Positions 21,527-32,897 of a stretch of 64,000 nt of DNA are shown piece after piece. Both the position numbers and the translations under genes were made by a program. How positions within the stretch are numbered: the first letter of the stretch is position 1; every line of letters starts with the position of its first letter. The notes under the pieces were generated by a model. The model was given only the letters and a program-made list of their open reading frames with translations. It was not told the DNA's origin and searched no databases. Source of the stretch: Acephala macrosclerotiorum (taxonomy: Eukaryota; Ascomycota; Leotiomycetes; Helotiales; Mollisiaceae); the NCBI GenBank assembly GCA_014904845.1, contig MU119229.1:186001-250000 (forward strand). The letters run 5' to 3'.

Positions 21527-22884
21527 ATGTTCTCACTTCTCCCCTTCATATTCTTCCTCCTAACGCCCCTCGTCGCCGCAATCCCAACCACATCACACAA
21601 TACCAGTCCGAAAACATGCAAAGAATACACTATCCCCCTCACCATAACATCAGGTACCTATATTTGGGGACTCCCAAACCTAACAACCAACTACGACGCC
21701 ACAGAATTCACCAACAACCTTTCGCGCTGGGACGCAAACGAGACGTTCCATCCGATATCCGGGTTTGAAAACACCACACTCAATGTTGAGATCTCAGGGA
21801 CTTTCCGTGCTCCTACGAATGGGGAGGCGAGTACGGTGCTGATTGCTACGCATGGACTTGGCTTTGATAGAACGTAAGTATAGCTGGAAGGGAAACAAAA
21901 GGGAATGCTGATAGGTGACAGGTACTGGGATCCCTCCATCCAGCCCGAGAAATACAGTTTCGTCGACTTCGCGATCGCGAAGAGCTACTCGGTGTTCTTC
22001 TACGATCGTCTCGGACTATCCGACTCATCCGAGTAGGTCCATCCCTTTTCCAATGTATCCCTCTTCGATTCCATGCCAATTCTCTAACCTCCCTCCAGAA
22101 TATCAGGCTACCAAACCCAAGTCTCCCTTCAAGTTGCCGTTCTCACCCAACTCATCACCCTCACTCGCGCCGGCCATTTCTCCATCCCACCAACCTCCAT
22201 CATCCTTCTCGGCCACAGTTTCGGCAGCACAGTCTCGAACGCCGTACTCGCCACCCATCCCACACTCGTCGACGGCGTAATCCTGACTGGTATAGGATAC
22301 CACATTCCTGATACATCAGTGTCATTTGAGGCGTGGCAGCCGAGATTGGCGAGATTGCAGAGTCCGGAGAGGTGGAGACAGTTGGATGGGGGGTGGGTTA
22401 GTTGGGTTGATGTTTGGTCGAATGTGAATACGTTTTTCAAAGCGCCTTTCTATGATCAGAAGGTTGTTGAGTGGGCGGAAGCGCATAAGCAGCCGTTTTC
22501 TTTGATGGAGGTTATCTCCTTGTCTATCACGGATGTACACTCCCCTAAATTTACTGGACCTGTCTTGGTAAGCCCTACCCTACACTCTCTTTTATGGAAG
22601 CGGAAACTGACGATGTTTTGAAAGGTCATGAGCGGAGAATTCGACCTCATTTTCTGCAACGGGAATTGCAAATCGATTCTTGAACCATACGCTAAGCCTT
22701 ATTTCAATGCAAGCAAGGACTTGGAAGTTTATGTTCAGCCTGGGTCGGGACATGGAATCAATCTCTCGATAAGTCGTTGCTTACTTGAGGATAGAATGGG
22801 ATATGTACTGATGTGAGTCTATAGTTGAATGCCACAGGGTCTTTCGAGGTGATCACGAACTTCTTGGCGAAGAATGGGTTTTGA
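21527..22884 (+). CDS. Secreted alpha/beta hydrolase
   Basis: Five exons: 21527-21873, 21922-22032, 22099-22567, 22625-22772 and 22838-22884, giving 373 residues. The first three joins have strong signals and phase. The last uses a weaker GTCGTT donor. A signal peptide (MFSLLPFIFFLLTPLVAAIP) leads the protein, followed by several N-x-T/S sequons, so it is probably exported and glycosylated. Fold markers are IATHGLGFDRT (HG near the oxyanion hole), FFYDRLGLSDSS, the nucleophile elbow ILLGHSFGSTVS, an acid in VMSGEFDLIFC and the histidine in GSGHGINL. The substrate is unknown; esterase or lactonase activity is plausible. Confidence 0.85.
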
Positions 22885-23236
22885 GGAGCATAGACTTAAG
22901 TTCTTGCTTAGAGAAGCAATTAATTAGTAGTATTGATGGAATTTGCGAATTTGTGAATGTGGGTTGGGTGCGCCGTTCTCGAACTGATGATCATTGTAGA
23001 TGCAGTTGAGGAGAATAATTGAAACTATAAATAGAGAACAAGTCACTCAGGAAGATCGGCGAATTTATAGAAATGAGAACGTACAATTGGCATCTTGGGA
23101 AAGCGCTAGTAGCGGTGCTTTCTAGCGTTTGTGTACCTCTTCCAACAGCGCTTACAATCTCCCAGCCCTGACCAGACTTTCTCATGCACAATTTCCCGAA
23201 CTAAGAACCATCACTTGCTAGAGCCCTGCTACTTTA
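22885..23236. other. Intergenic region
   Basis: About 350 bp with no gene recognised, between the hydrolase and a degraded region. Confidence 0.35.
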
Positions 23237-25400
23237 TTAATATTGAGGTCTACCCACGAACGACCCATCAAATGAAACGGCATCGTCCTCGTTGTGTATT
23301 GTTGAGTACGAATTTAACAATGGCTTCCTGCTTCCTGGCAACTTGGTTCTGCACAATGGCAAGATGAACCTCTTCGCCTCAGGATTGGAGCTTAAGCAAT
23401 ACAAGACCTCCACCGCCTGTTTCAACTCGAACATGAGGAATGCGTTTTTCCGGCTAGGGTGCCCTATCCAGAGACTCGGGTCCTCATCCACGATCTCGGT
23501 AGTCGAGGTCTCAATAGCTATAGTGATACGACACCAAAAGTAGTTGTAGTAGAAGTTAATGATCTCCTTAGGGGAAATAGTGAGGCCATTTACGCCTAAT
23601 GGAATCAAAAGCATAATATCGCCCTTATTTACTGTTTTGAACATCTCGGCGAACTTAGATCTGCTCTGCGATAGAGATTTGTTGTACGATTCTCCGGAGG
23701 GAAAGAATGAGACCATCGGCTCCTTGTTCCCCGAGCGAACACGTCCAGGTCCGTGTTGCGGGTATAGCGCCCAGTATATCCAGCGCTTCCAGGAGGAGGC
23801 CAACCACTACTTCAAGCGTAGACACATTCTACTGAAGAATTGCCGCTCACTGATTGCCTCTGCGAGATGTATTGCGCCAGGACTTCATTTTGACGTCTAC
23901 GGCCCCTGATGGCGAATACCCCATGCACGGGAAGTGCCAGAAGGCGTGGGCCTGACCACTATTCCACGGATCGAGTGAGGAACAGCAGGCAAAGTCCCAG
24001 TAGTGAGGAGGTCAGAGGGATATTAACGACAGGATGAGTTGGTAGCCGAGGCCTCTCGATTATGGGCGGGGACTCGAGAAGCTAGATAATTTGTTTGACA
24101 GAGAGTCTTGGTCTGGTGCCGAATGTCTTGAGTTCTCGCTAGTAGACCCCGCCGATGGTCGCCTCACTACAAAACGGTGACGAGGTTTTGCATGTCGTTT
24201 TACAAGTAGAGACTAAGCATGCAGATGCTGGAAGGTCTCTACAGGTGTTGTGTTGGTTTTAGGCTCGTGAGGAGCTGACTGTTTCCTCGTTGGTTTGGCT
24301 TTGGGAAGTTTAGGTTGCGAGATCCGATTACTAACCAGCTTGTCTTGATCACTGGAGGAGGCCGAGTTTTTGGCATGGGAGATGATGCTCTTTCTGACCT
24401 TTTTGTGGGACTTTCAATTGACGAGGCGCCAGAATGTCGATGACGGTTCTCTATGGGATTCGCGGATGACGAGCCATCAGAGTTTTGCTGGAGGATATCT
24501 TCACATATCCGAAACGATGAGGTGTTGGAGTCTCCCGGGAGGATATGGTTGCGCTTGCTGGATGGCGGGTCCGGTTGGACACTCTCTTTGGGCTTCTCGA
24601 ACGGCTATACATAGAGTTCTTGATGGGGCATCGCCTGGGGTTTCGCTTGGGATATCAATTGAGTTTTGCGACGATAGGGTGTTCGAACCTTGACTAGAGT
24701 CGCTCATCCCGGACAATGCAATATGATTCTACTCGACCAGGGGATGATGCTTGAATCTACCTGTCCAACGGTTTGCGAGGAGCTGGAGAATGAGCATCGA
24801 GATCTTGGATAGGATGGCCTTGGCCTTTTGCAAACCGGCTTTCTTTGGCCAATTTGTGATTGGCGTTACCAGGGCGTTGGAGTCGTTGTATTGCATGAGT
24901 GCAAGCAAACTGCACTGACAATGCTTATAAGGACTAGTCAGACGAGATTAAAGCCAATCAACGCTTTGCAATATAGATGTAGTCTTGCCGCAGCTCCCGA
25001 AGCCTCGGTTCATAGTGAAGGGATTTTCTATCAGGAGCTTGTCTAGTCCTGCTGACATGGCCGTTTTGTTCGAGGCTTCGACCTTATTCTCGAGAAGGAG
25101 GTTGCCGCAATTGTATCGGAGCATAGGCGCGTTCACGTTGAACTGCAGTGCATCGCCTAAGCCAAGGATGCATTCAGTGTTAAACGAGGTGAATAGCCCA
25201 CAACCGGCCCTGTCTGGCTGCTGTGGAACAGGGACGTTCGCATGCAGCCACGCGCGAAGAGGGGGCGGACTCCCGGTCGTATCAAATGAGTTGTACTGGA
25301 TCAACAAAGTAATGTTCCTGAATGGAGTAGAAGAATATAGACCTAGCGAGTCATAATGGCTGATTGTGCTAGGCTTGCTGGCTCACACTACCGTCTAATG
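23237..25400 (-). mobile_element. Degraded region with Ulp1-like (C48) fragment, probable transposon relic
   Basis: The minus strand carries broken frames. At 25307-24948 the sequence PVPQQPDRAGCGLFTSFN followed by ECILG resembles the catalytic Cys segment of Ulp1-like C48 peptidases, which several eukaryotic DNA transposons carry. Downstream on the same strand are Ser/Gln/Pro-rich fragments (about 24716-24280) interrupted by stops. A 188-codon frame at 23803-23237 contains SLWIGHPSRKNAFLMFELKQ and has no recognised domain. No terminal repeats were located. Alternatives are a decayed host gene with a C48 domain or two unrelated relics. Confidence 0.35.
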
Positions 25401-25485
25401 CAAATTGATGCAAGTAAGGAAACCTGGACCTGGAGCTTCTCGTCTTTGAGAGTATTGTTTTGCGGATGATTAAATTCCTAATCGG

Positions 25486-27809
25486 CTAAATTGTCACATT
25501 CGCCTTTATCATGATCCTTCGTTCGTTAGTCGCAACCAGGTAGTGCACGAGTGCACCCGTTATAGCACATTTAACCGTATTTCCTTGTGGTAGACTTTGG
25601 TCTCCCTCCAGATGAAGCGGGTTGTGCTCTTTTTCATCGATGATGGTGCCAACGCTTGGCATCTCAATCCTCATCAATGAATCACTTCGCCGCATAATCA
25701 CCGCGAACTTATACGCAGCGTCACAGAGCTTCACTAATCGTGCGAAAGCGTCCCCAGACTCGACTTTTGAGGGATTGACTGGAGTCATGTCCAAAATGCG
25801 CTTGAGCTCCAAGGCTGTTTTATTGGACCAATATGCGGGCGCAGAAGAGATCTCATCGGCTTTTCTTTCCGCACGTTTTTCGAGTATGTACCTTCCGTAC
25901 TGCATTGTCACCATGCGCCAGTGGTTCGTTCGTGGGCCTTCCTCTACAAATGGTCAGTAAGTCATCTGCAATCAGTTATTTTGCCTGAGAAAAGGGTGTG
26001 CCTACTGTCATCTTCTTGTCCTAGCAAAAGCTCGAATCGCCGTAACCCATTTTCAAGCTCAGCAGCCATCGGGATATCGTGGAGCTCAAAGACGGGCAGA
26101 GCCAAGTCCGTCTCGAAGAGATATGCGAAGATGATAGATTTCGCTCGATTCATGATATTGGTGTGACTCAACCCCTGCCCCCAGCAACTTCGGTAGAGGC
26201 GCTGCGCTTCGCGCCCAGCACCTTGAAGTTCTTCGGGTGGTCCTATCGGCATGAGTGGCATTACGCGCGGATTTGGATAATAGAACCGGGGGACGATGTT
26301 ATCGATTTGATGCTGAATATTGTGGAAGACGGCCTCAATATTAAAAATGATCAAGCCATAGTCGGTACTAGCCAGGCTTCGTGTGTGCATTTGTTGCATG
26401 ATCGCTTTAACCAACTTATCGTTCTGTTTTTCCAATCGTTGGTTTTCTATGACAGCGCTGGCGGAGGCTGGCACCGCGGATTTCCCTTCAAGCACTTGGT
26501 ATGCCGCAATCTTTGCTGCGAGTTTTGTCTGCACATCCGTGAGATCTTTCCTAAGCCTGTCAATCTCCTCGTTGCCGGTGTTGGTTTGTGGGAACAACGA
26601 AAAGAAGCCCTTCTTTTTGATATCATCTTGGTTCTTGGCCTCTGAAGCCTTGAGATCTTGATCGGATTTGGCAAGCAAATCATTCAGATGGGCGATTTGT
26701 TGTTCATAGTCGTCCTTCATCATCCGCCGAGTAGTCCCCACTTCCCAAGCATAGCGGGTCTCACAAACTGGGTGCGCCGTCTCCAGCTTTGCAAACCTAT
26801 CTTGCAGCTCATTATATTTCTTCTCCTCGGTAGCCGTCTGCCACTCATGGTCAGTGTTGGATGTCTGGTGCACATTCCACACTCGACCTGCAGCCGTGTT
26901 GCTACACTGTTGATGTTCCTTTCCTAGCTTCACGAACTTCTCTCTCAGCTCTGTAAGGTTATGGCTCAGAACAGAATTGCTGAATCGACACTGCTCATGA
27001 TCCGTTCCCGATAGATCTATCGTTGTTCCTGAAGCCGGAGCCCCATAATTACTATGTTCTTTCTCCAGCTTCGCATACGCGTCCCGCGACAGTTTCAGAT
27101 TCTTCTGAAGGTCGTCAATCTCCTTTTGCAACTTGTCGATAGCCTCCTTATGCTGACTCTCAAGCGTCTCATTCACATTCCTCACCCTCTCCCCAACACT
27201 GGTCTTGCACCTCCGATGCTCTCTTTCCAGCTCTATGAATTTCGCATGGCCATCTTTCCAATTCTCCTGCAATTGTTTGATATTATCCTCCAACTGTCCA
27301 AATTTCTGCTTATACCACGCTTCCTTACCTCCCCACTCATTAACACCAGTCAGCAGTTCCGTCAATCTCGCAATCTCCTCTTTATACGCCTTCTCCTTGG
27401 CTACCCATTCAGTCTTCCTTGTCCTCTCATCGGCCTTGAGGCTCTGATGCTGCAGTTTCAGGTTGTCGTTTGCCTTCCGATTGGCTTTGTCGTTGTCTTG
27501 AAAATATCGCACTTGGCCTTCTAGTCGATCGATACGTTCGAGCGCCTCATCGAGATCGGCTTCTTTTTCTGCAAGGCGTGCGGATGCATTTGGGTCAGTG
27601 GTTTCGTCTTCGGGGTTGAAGCGGAGGAGAGCGTCGATATCGGCGATGCTAGAGTGAAGCATGCCTCGGATGTTGTTGACGCTGCTCGAGAAGGTATCTT
27701 TGGGAGGCATGGCTTCAGATGACCTTGCTCCTTGCGCAATATTGATTTGAGGAGTAGAAGCTGCGATGCCATTCAGACGATGCTGCAGGTGAGGGTTTGA
27801 GCATTCCAT
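25486..27809 (-). CDS. Long coiled-coil protein A with shared C-terminal domain, Hsp70 neighbour
   Basis: Exon 1 (27809-26006) and exon 2 (25943-25486) join across a 62-nt intron (GTAGGC, branch TTACTGAC, TTTGTAG) in phase, giving 753 residues. From about residue 60 to 470 it is almost continuous coiled coil, rich in Glu, Lys and Gln, with repeated units of the kind KLEKEHxxC. A globular C-terminal domain follows: FETDLALPVFELHDIPMAAE, ELENGLRRFELLLGQ, then HWRMVTMQYGRYI, LVKLCDAAYKFAVIMRRSDS and a final beta-like segment VKCAITGALVHYL. The same ordered motifs recur in the protein encoded at 30953-32410. I know no named domain for this. The gene lies head-behind the HSPA12-type Hsp70 on the same strand, only about 150 bp away. 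Confidence 0.85.
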
Positions 27810-27960
27810 GTCGTAGCGTTAGTGCATTCCTCAGTTTTGTCTCGCTCACCAAAATTATCTTGAAGCTTCATTTCCCATGGGAAAAACAATCAATTGTGCC
27901 TCTATCATCTCTGCTGGTCTAAAGCCACCTCCTTCATCTGATATTGCGGTCTATACTATC

Positions 27961-30288
27961 AATCGTACTTCGCATTCACAGTACCCATCTCCTTCCCATC
28001 GATCTCAAGCGAGAACTTCATCATCGCTGATTGAATGGTGATAGCAAGCTCGTAGTGAACTTGATAGTACGTAGCCCCGTCTGCACCGATACTCTTCTTA
28101 AACTTGTTGCGGTTGACTGTGCGCAGATCGGCGGTCAGGGTACAATTGACTTTTGTTGTGGCTGAAGAGGGGTGCATAGGTGCAAGCTTGCTCTCGCTCT
28201 GGAAGAGCTCATCTGTGAACACTAATTGGTTGTTCGAGTAGCCATCTGCGAGGGAGCGGTAGAATGAGAAGCGGATGGTGTGATCGCGTTTCAGGTCTTG
28301 GCCACGGGTGACGTACCAGGTCCTAGGAGTTAATTAGAGATGTCTAGACACGGAAGGATAACAATGGCATAACTGGTATATGAAGATGCGACCTCAGAGC
28401 TATAAGTGGTGGTTATCTGCGGGAAAATATAAATAGAGGGACGAGGAAAGGTGTCATACATCTAAATCGTGTCAATAGAGAATTCAAAAAGAGGAGAGTT
28501 CAGCCAGATGGGTAGAGGGGTACAAACTTTCATGCAGTGATATTCGCCATGTTCTTTCTCCCACCACTTCATCTGACCCCGATCCATTACTTCATCGAAC
28601 AAGGAATGAGCTGAAACACCATAGTGTCTGGTCGCCTGATTCGATACAATCTGGGCTTCTTGTGGAAGCTGACTTAGACATGCGCCTCTGCCACATCATT
28701 AGCATGAACGGATTAGGATCGTTTCGATCTTCGAGGTATTGCTTACTTCACGATGGCTTCCCAGGCACCATGCGGTTGGATCACTTGTATGTCAGTATGT
28801 TCTGCCTGCAATCTGCTCCTGAGATATTCGCTGGATCCGAACCCGCCTACGAGGAAAATTGCCTATGAACCAGTTAATCAAGTTCCCAACGCATCTATCA
28901 TCGCAGGCCACTACCTTAACTTGGTTTGCTTCGGGATGTCCCTCAGACATTCTCTTCATTTTCACAAGCGTAACTTGTTCTGCCACAAGTCGCTCAATGT
29001 CAACGACGAGCGGGTCAAATATTTTTCTGACATCCTCTCTAGCTACAGTCAGCACCGACCAAGAGTATTGAATGTGTGAATAACCCGTTCATATTCCAGC
29101 AGTTCGATATCAAGTTGCGGTCGGTATTGTCCTCCAGATTAGCCATTGGAAAATTGACCCAGTAGTCTTCATCGGTATCTCCTCTGAATGCAGTCTTGAC
29201 TGATCTGTCAAATTGCTGAACAGCTAGCTCGAAACCCTTTGATTTTCTCAACGTGAAGAATTGGTCTTCCCCTACAAGATACTTCACAGCCTCTTCGAAT
29301 CGTTTGTTGAGTCCAAGTGAGCCGGCCATGCCACCTAAGCATATTAGAAATGACACAGAACCGGTGATTTCAACAGACCTTTCCCTGGAACAAGTTCTTT
29401 CACTTCCAGTTGAGGGTTCAATTGAGTAATCTCATAAGAGATCAAATCGACGGTGCCGCCGCCGGCATCGCAGATCACAAAAGCATCACCGACCTACAAG
29501 TATTAGAGAGGCGTTTGTGGCAAAGTTTGAAGGATTTAAACTAACGGCAAGGGACTTGTCTTGCAAAGTGTGCAGGGTATACATTGCAGCAGCCTCAGGC
29601 TCCTTAATCAAGGTGATGGGGTAGATACCCGCTTTCTCTGCAGCCTACATATTACCGTCAGCCATTGATATACCTGTCTACATGGATGCAAGTCTGGAAT
29701 GGTTGCTAACCTGCAATGTCACATCCTTTGCCTTGTCGGACCATACTGCTGGAACAGAGAGGACGAACTGCTTCTGGCAGACGTCCAGGTAATCAACTGA
29801 CACCTTCGACCTAATCACATACATAGCATGCTTGTATATCGCACCCATGTAATCTGCAGTAATATCGAGAGCTGTCTTACCGATCCGCTGGAGGTCTGAC
29901 TTGACATTGAGCTCAGGGAGATAGATCGGCCGTGGTTGATCAGGATCTAGCAGGAGTTTGATGCCCTGCAAAACATCGCTGTTGTGTTTTTGAGTGCCCC
30001 AAGTGAATCTAGTATTATCATTCGGATCATACGAGATAACTGTAGGGATTTTTGGCTGCGTGACACTCTCTTTGAAGATTAGTGGCTAGCGGTGATGAAG
30101 AAGTTTCCGGACGAACCTGGCCAATCTATAACGCACACTGCAACTGGCATTTTGTCCTTTTTGAAAGCATAGGCAATTCCGCTGTAGGTTGTACCGAAAT
30201 CGAGTGCGATCACGAGTTGTTCCTTTGTTTGATATTCGGTGGGCCCGCTGTCGCGGTCCGTTGCACGCATCAAGTGAATGGGGTCCAT
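27961..30288 (-). CDS. HSPA12-type Hsp70 family ATPase
   Basis: At least ten exons. Exons 30288-30117, 30069-29711, 29644-29546, 29493-29379, 29334-29085, 29038-28915, 28862-28747 and 28687-28528 join in phase over 44-66-nt introns; the last joins near 28330-28450 are not settled. ATPase-fold motifs appear in order: VIALDFGTTYSGIAYAF (phosphate 1), FVLSVPAVWSDKAK, PITLIKEPEAAAMYTL, FVICDAGGGTVDLISYE (phosphate 2) and AIFLVGGFGSSEYL (adenosine). This combination, and a C-terminus lacking a DnaK-like substrate domain, fit the atypical HSPA12 branch. The product probably binds ATP and nucleocytoplasmic partners. Both flanking genes encode related coiled-coil proteins, so a functional complex is plausible but inferred. 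Confidence 0.88.
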
Positions 30289-30952
30289 CGCGTCCAGTGA
30301 AGTTATTGTTTATGAAAAGTGAGATGGTGTAAGGTGCAGTATATGTATGTAGTACAGGCTGGACTCACAGTGCTTGCAATGAGATGTTTGAAAGAATCTC
30401 ACTTGGTGAGACACCCATCGTTGTGATTACAAAAATCACGCTTCGACTATTGTTGACCAGGGGAAGAAAGAATCACCTGGAATATGGAACTTTGATGGTC
30501 ATCCTAGCTTCTCGAAAGTGTTCCTGTCTGTCCTTAGAAGTATACTAGATGTTCTGCAGACATGTCTCGGCTGCTTGCAGATTGTTGGACAGTCGCATTC
30601 AAAAAGCGTTTCCATCTTAGGAGCCATGTTTCGAATATATTCATGTCGAGAGGATTAGCATGCGTCACAAGAGGGACATCGAGACAGGGATTGGCCTCCG
30701 CAAATATCCAAGGTCAAGGCAATACTCGTACATTTAGTTTCGCCTCTCGCCTCTGAACACACGATGGCCGAAGGAGTGTCTCGACGATACAGTAGAATTC
30801 TATTTGGTGAAAGGATGCTGCAGCTATATAAGTATCGCCGCGTTGTATGGACATCAGATGAATGCAAGATCATCGACATACGCTGAGGAAATCACGGAGC
30901 CGTGGCAATACAAAATACGTTTTCAAGAGCTCGATCTCGTCACCGCAGTACA
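30289..30952. promoter_or_regulatory. Divergent promoter between Hsp70 and coiled-coil gene B
   Basis: About 660 bp separate the divergent start codons of the Hsp70 and coiled-coil gene B. No coding sequence is evident in it. A shared promoter would allow joint control of the two genes. Confidence 0.4.
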
Positions 30953-32410
30953 ATGGCTGCCAGTGCAGAAGACATGCTCAACTTTCGTAATGTCATAGAA
31001 CGATTCTTACTCTCTTCGGAAGAACGTCTTCGAAATGAGATACGCGCTCAGCCGAGGGTTATCCAGGAAGAGCTACAAAGAGGTATGGGTGCTGAACCTA
31101 ACCACAGTGGCATTCGAGTGAGTCAACCTGATAGGAGGGCTGAAAGAGCAATGCTGACAATAATGAGTCTCTGCTTAGGAACATGATTGGATCGGACAAT
31201 GACAGTGATATGCTTCAACTCAAAGCCCGGATCGATGCCCTCACGCAAGAGGGTGAGCAGCTGTTGCAGGATAATAGCATTCAACACGGCCAGTTGCAGG
31301 ACTACTCACGTCAATACAAAGAGGCAGAAAAGAGACAACTGCAGGACACTCAGGTGCACTGTCATGAGATGGCAATCATCAAGAGCCAAGCAGACGAGAT
31401 GGCCTGCCGACTCCAAAAGGAAGAAGTGCACAATGAGAAGCTGCAGATCACAGTCATGACACTTCGAGACAATGTGAGCAACCTTGAGAGCATTTCTGCT
31501 GTGGAGAATCAAAATTTCCGTGCGAAAATGGATGCACTTCGAGACCAAACTATTCGGCAGCTCGAAGCAGCTGAAAGGCAAACAGCTGTGTTTCGGAACA
31601 TCATCCTCAAAGGTGTTGGAGCGGGGATGGAGCAAATCGATGATACAACCGTAATAGAGCAGTTCAGGAGCTTGAGAGATCAGATACTGAGGATTGTCAT
31701 GAAAGACTGCCGCATGGAGAACATCGGACTCGATGCAGGTCACTCGACTTTGCAAAAGCTCCAACAAGCAGGTCGGTCAATTCCAGAATTGCAAGGACGA
31801 CTGCAAGGACTTCTTTTCGACAACATATGCCAGCCATTCCTACTCCAGAGAGTGTTCGGTCTGGAAGGCATGGGCGGAAGCAATGAACTCGAAGACGGTT
31901 TGAACAGATTTGAAGCGGCTCTTGGCTTGATTGGTCTGGGTACGTGATGCGAGCTTGCTTTGCAGGATATCTCTGATAGTCATTGTAGTCCACAAGAACG
32001 AAGCTCTCGAATGGAGGCTGCTTACGATCAGATGTGCAGCGTACATTGGTAAGTCAAAAGCAGAGTCCGACATACAAAGATTGCGAGCATTTTTGGGACC
32101 ACTGCTGGTGGCCGAGAATAGCAAGGGCCACGATCGATTGGTACATCTCTGCCAAGACGCATTGGAGTTCGCACTCTTGCTTCGACGCTGCCGTGACTCG
32201 TACCACTGCGAGTATCTTGCCGCCGATTCCGATTTCAGGGAGGACGAGGCTATCGCACTGAGTTGGGAAGGCCAGAGAGGGGAGACCGACGATCCACGCA
32301 ACAAGATAGCATGCAGCATCTCACCTGTATTGGTAAAATACCCCGAGCAAGATCAACAAAGCCGTCTGGTTCTGGAGAGAGCTCATGTAGCTGTGCGCAA
32401 GGACTATTGA
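30953..32410 (+). CDS. Coiled-coil protein B with the same C-terminal domain as protein A
   Basis: Blocks are 30953-31117 (MAASAEDMLNFRNVIERF), 31183-31939 and 31989-32410. The last join (49-nt intron, GTACGT...TTGTAG) keeps phase; the join near 31118-31182 does not with the signals I see, so translation may instead begin at the ATG 31183. The middle, about residues 60-200, is coiled coil (IDALTQEGEQLL, then YKEAEKRQLQDTQ). The C-terminal part repeats the order seen in protein A: FDNICQPFLLQRVFGLEGMG with ELEDGLNRFEAAL, EWRLLTIRCAAYI, LVHLCQDALEFALLLRRCRD and a final IACSISPVLVKY block. The two are therefore diverged paralogues or partners built on one domain. It is transcribed away from the Hsp70 gene. 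Confidence 0.75.
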
Positions 32411-32897
32411 TTCTCATTATGGCTGGGGAGCAGGATCGATGAAGGGGTTTCGGATACAATGGAGGATGGTGAACCCCTGAGTTCGCGAAGAGAGGTGGAT
32501 GTGCTATATTTAATCTGATAATAGCGAAGAGGTTAGCTATGTCGTTCGGAGAACATCAGGGTGACATCAAGGTGGTTTGTGAACTCAACTTGATGCAGAA
32601 ACCACGAGCAAGCACATTGTCCCAGATAATATTGATCAGCCACACGAATCTGCCTTGTTTTTATTGATCTGGAACAACAGACAATAGAACTTCGAAAAGG
32701 AGGTGGTTGCATCTTGGAGGGATAGTTCAGCTAACTTGCATGGTCGAAAAGCTGTAGATGATGTCCAGGATTCGGGGACGAATACGAATACGAGTTGGGC
32801 CGAGTAGCACTCTACGCGCTACGCGACTCTTTTGCAGACGCGTCTCCTCAACATCACCAAGGTTCTGCAAAAGCCCAAGTCTTCTCCGAGCAACATC
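32411..32897. other. Intergenic region and RFC3 promoter
   Basis: About 490 bp with no gene recognised; it includes the 5' leader of the RFC subunit. Confidence 0.4.

Noticed and set aside
26079..27524. Plus-strand frames of up to 188 codons opposite coiled-coil gene A
   Set aside because: Shadows of a clear minus-strand gene with consistent splice signals.
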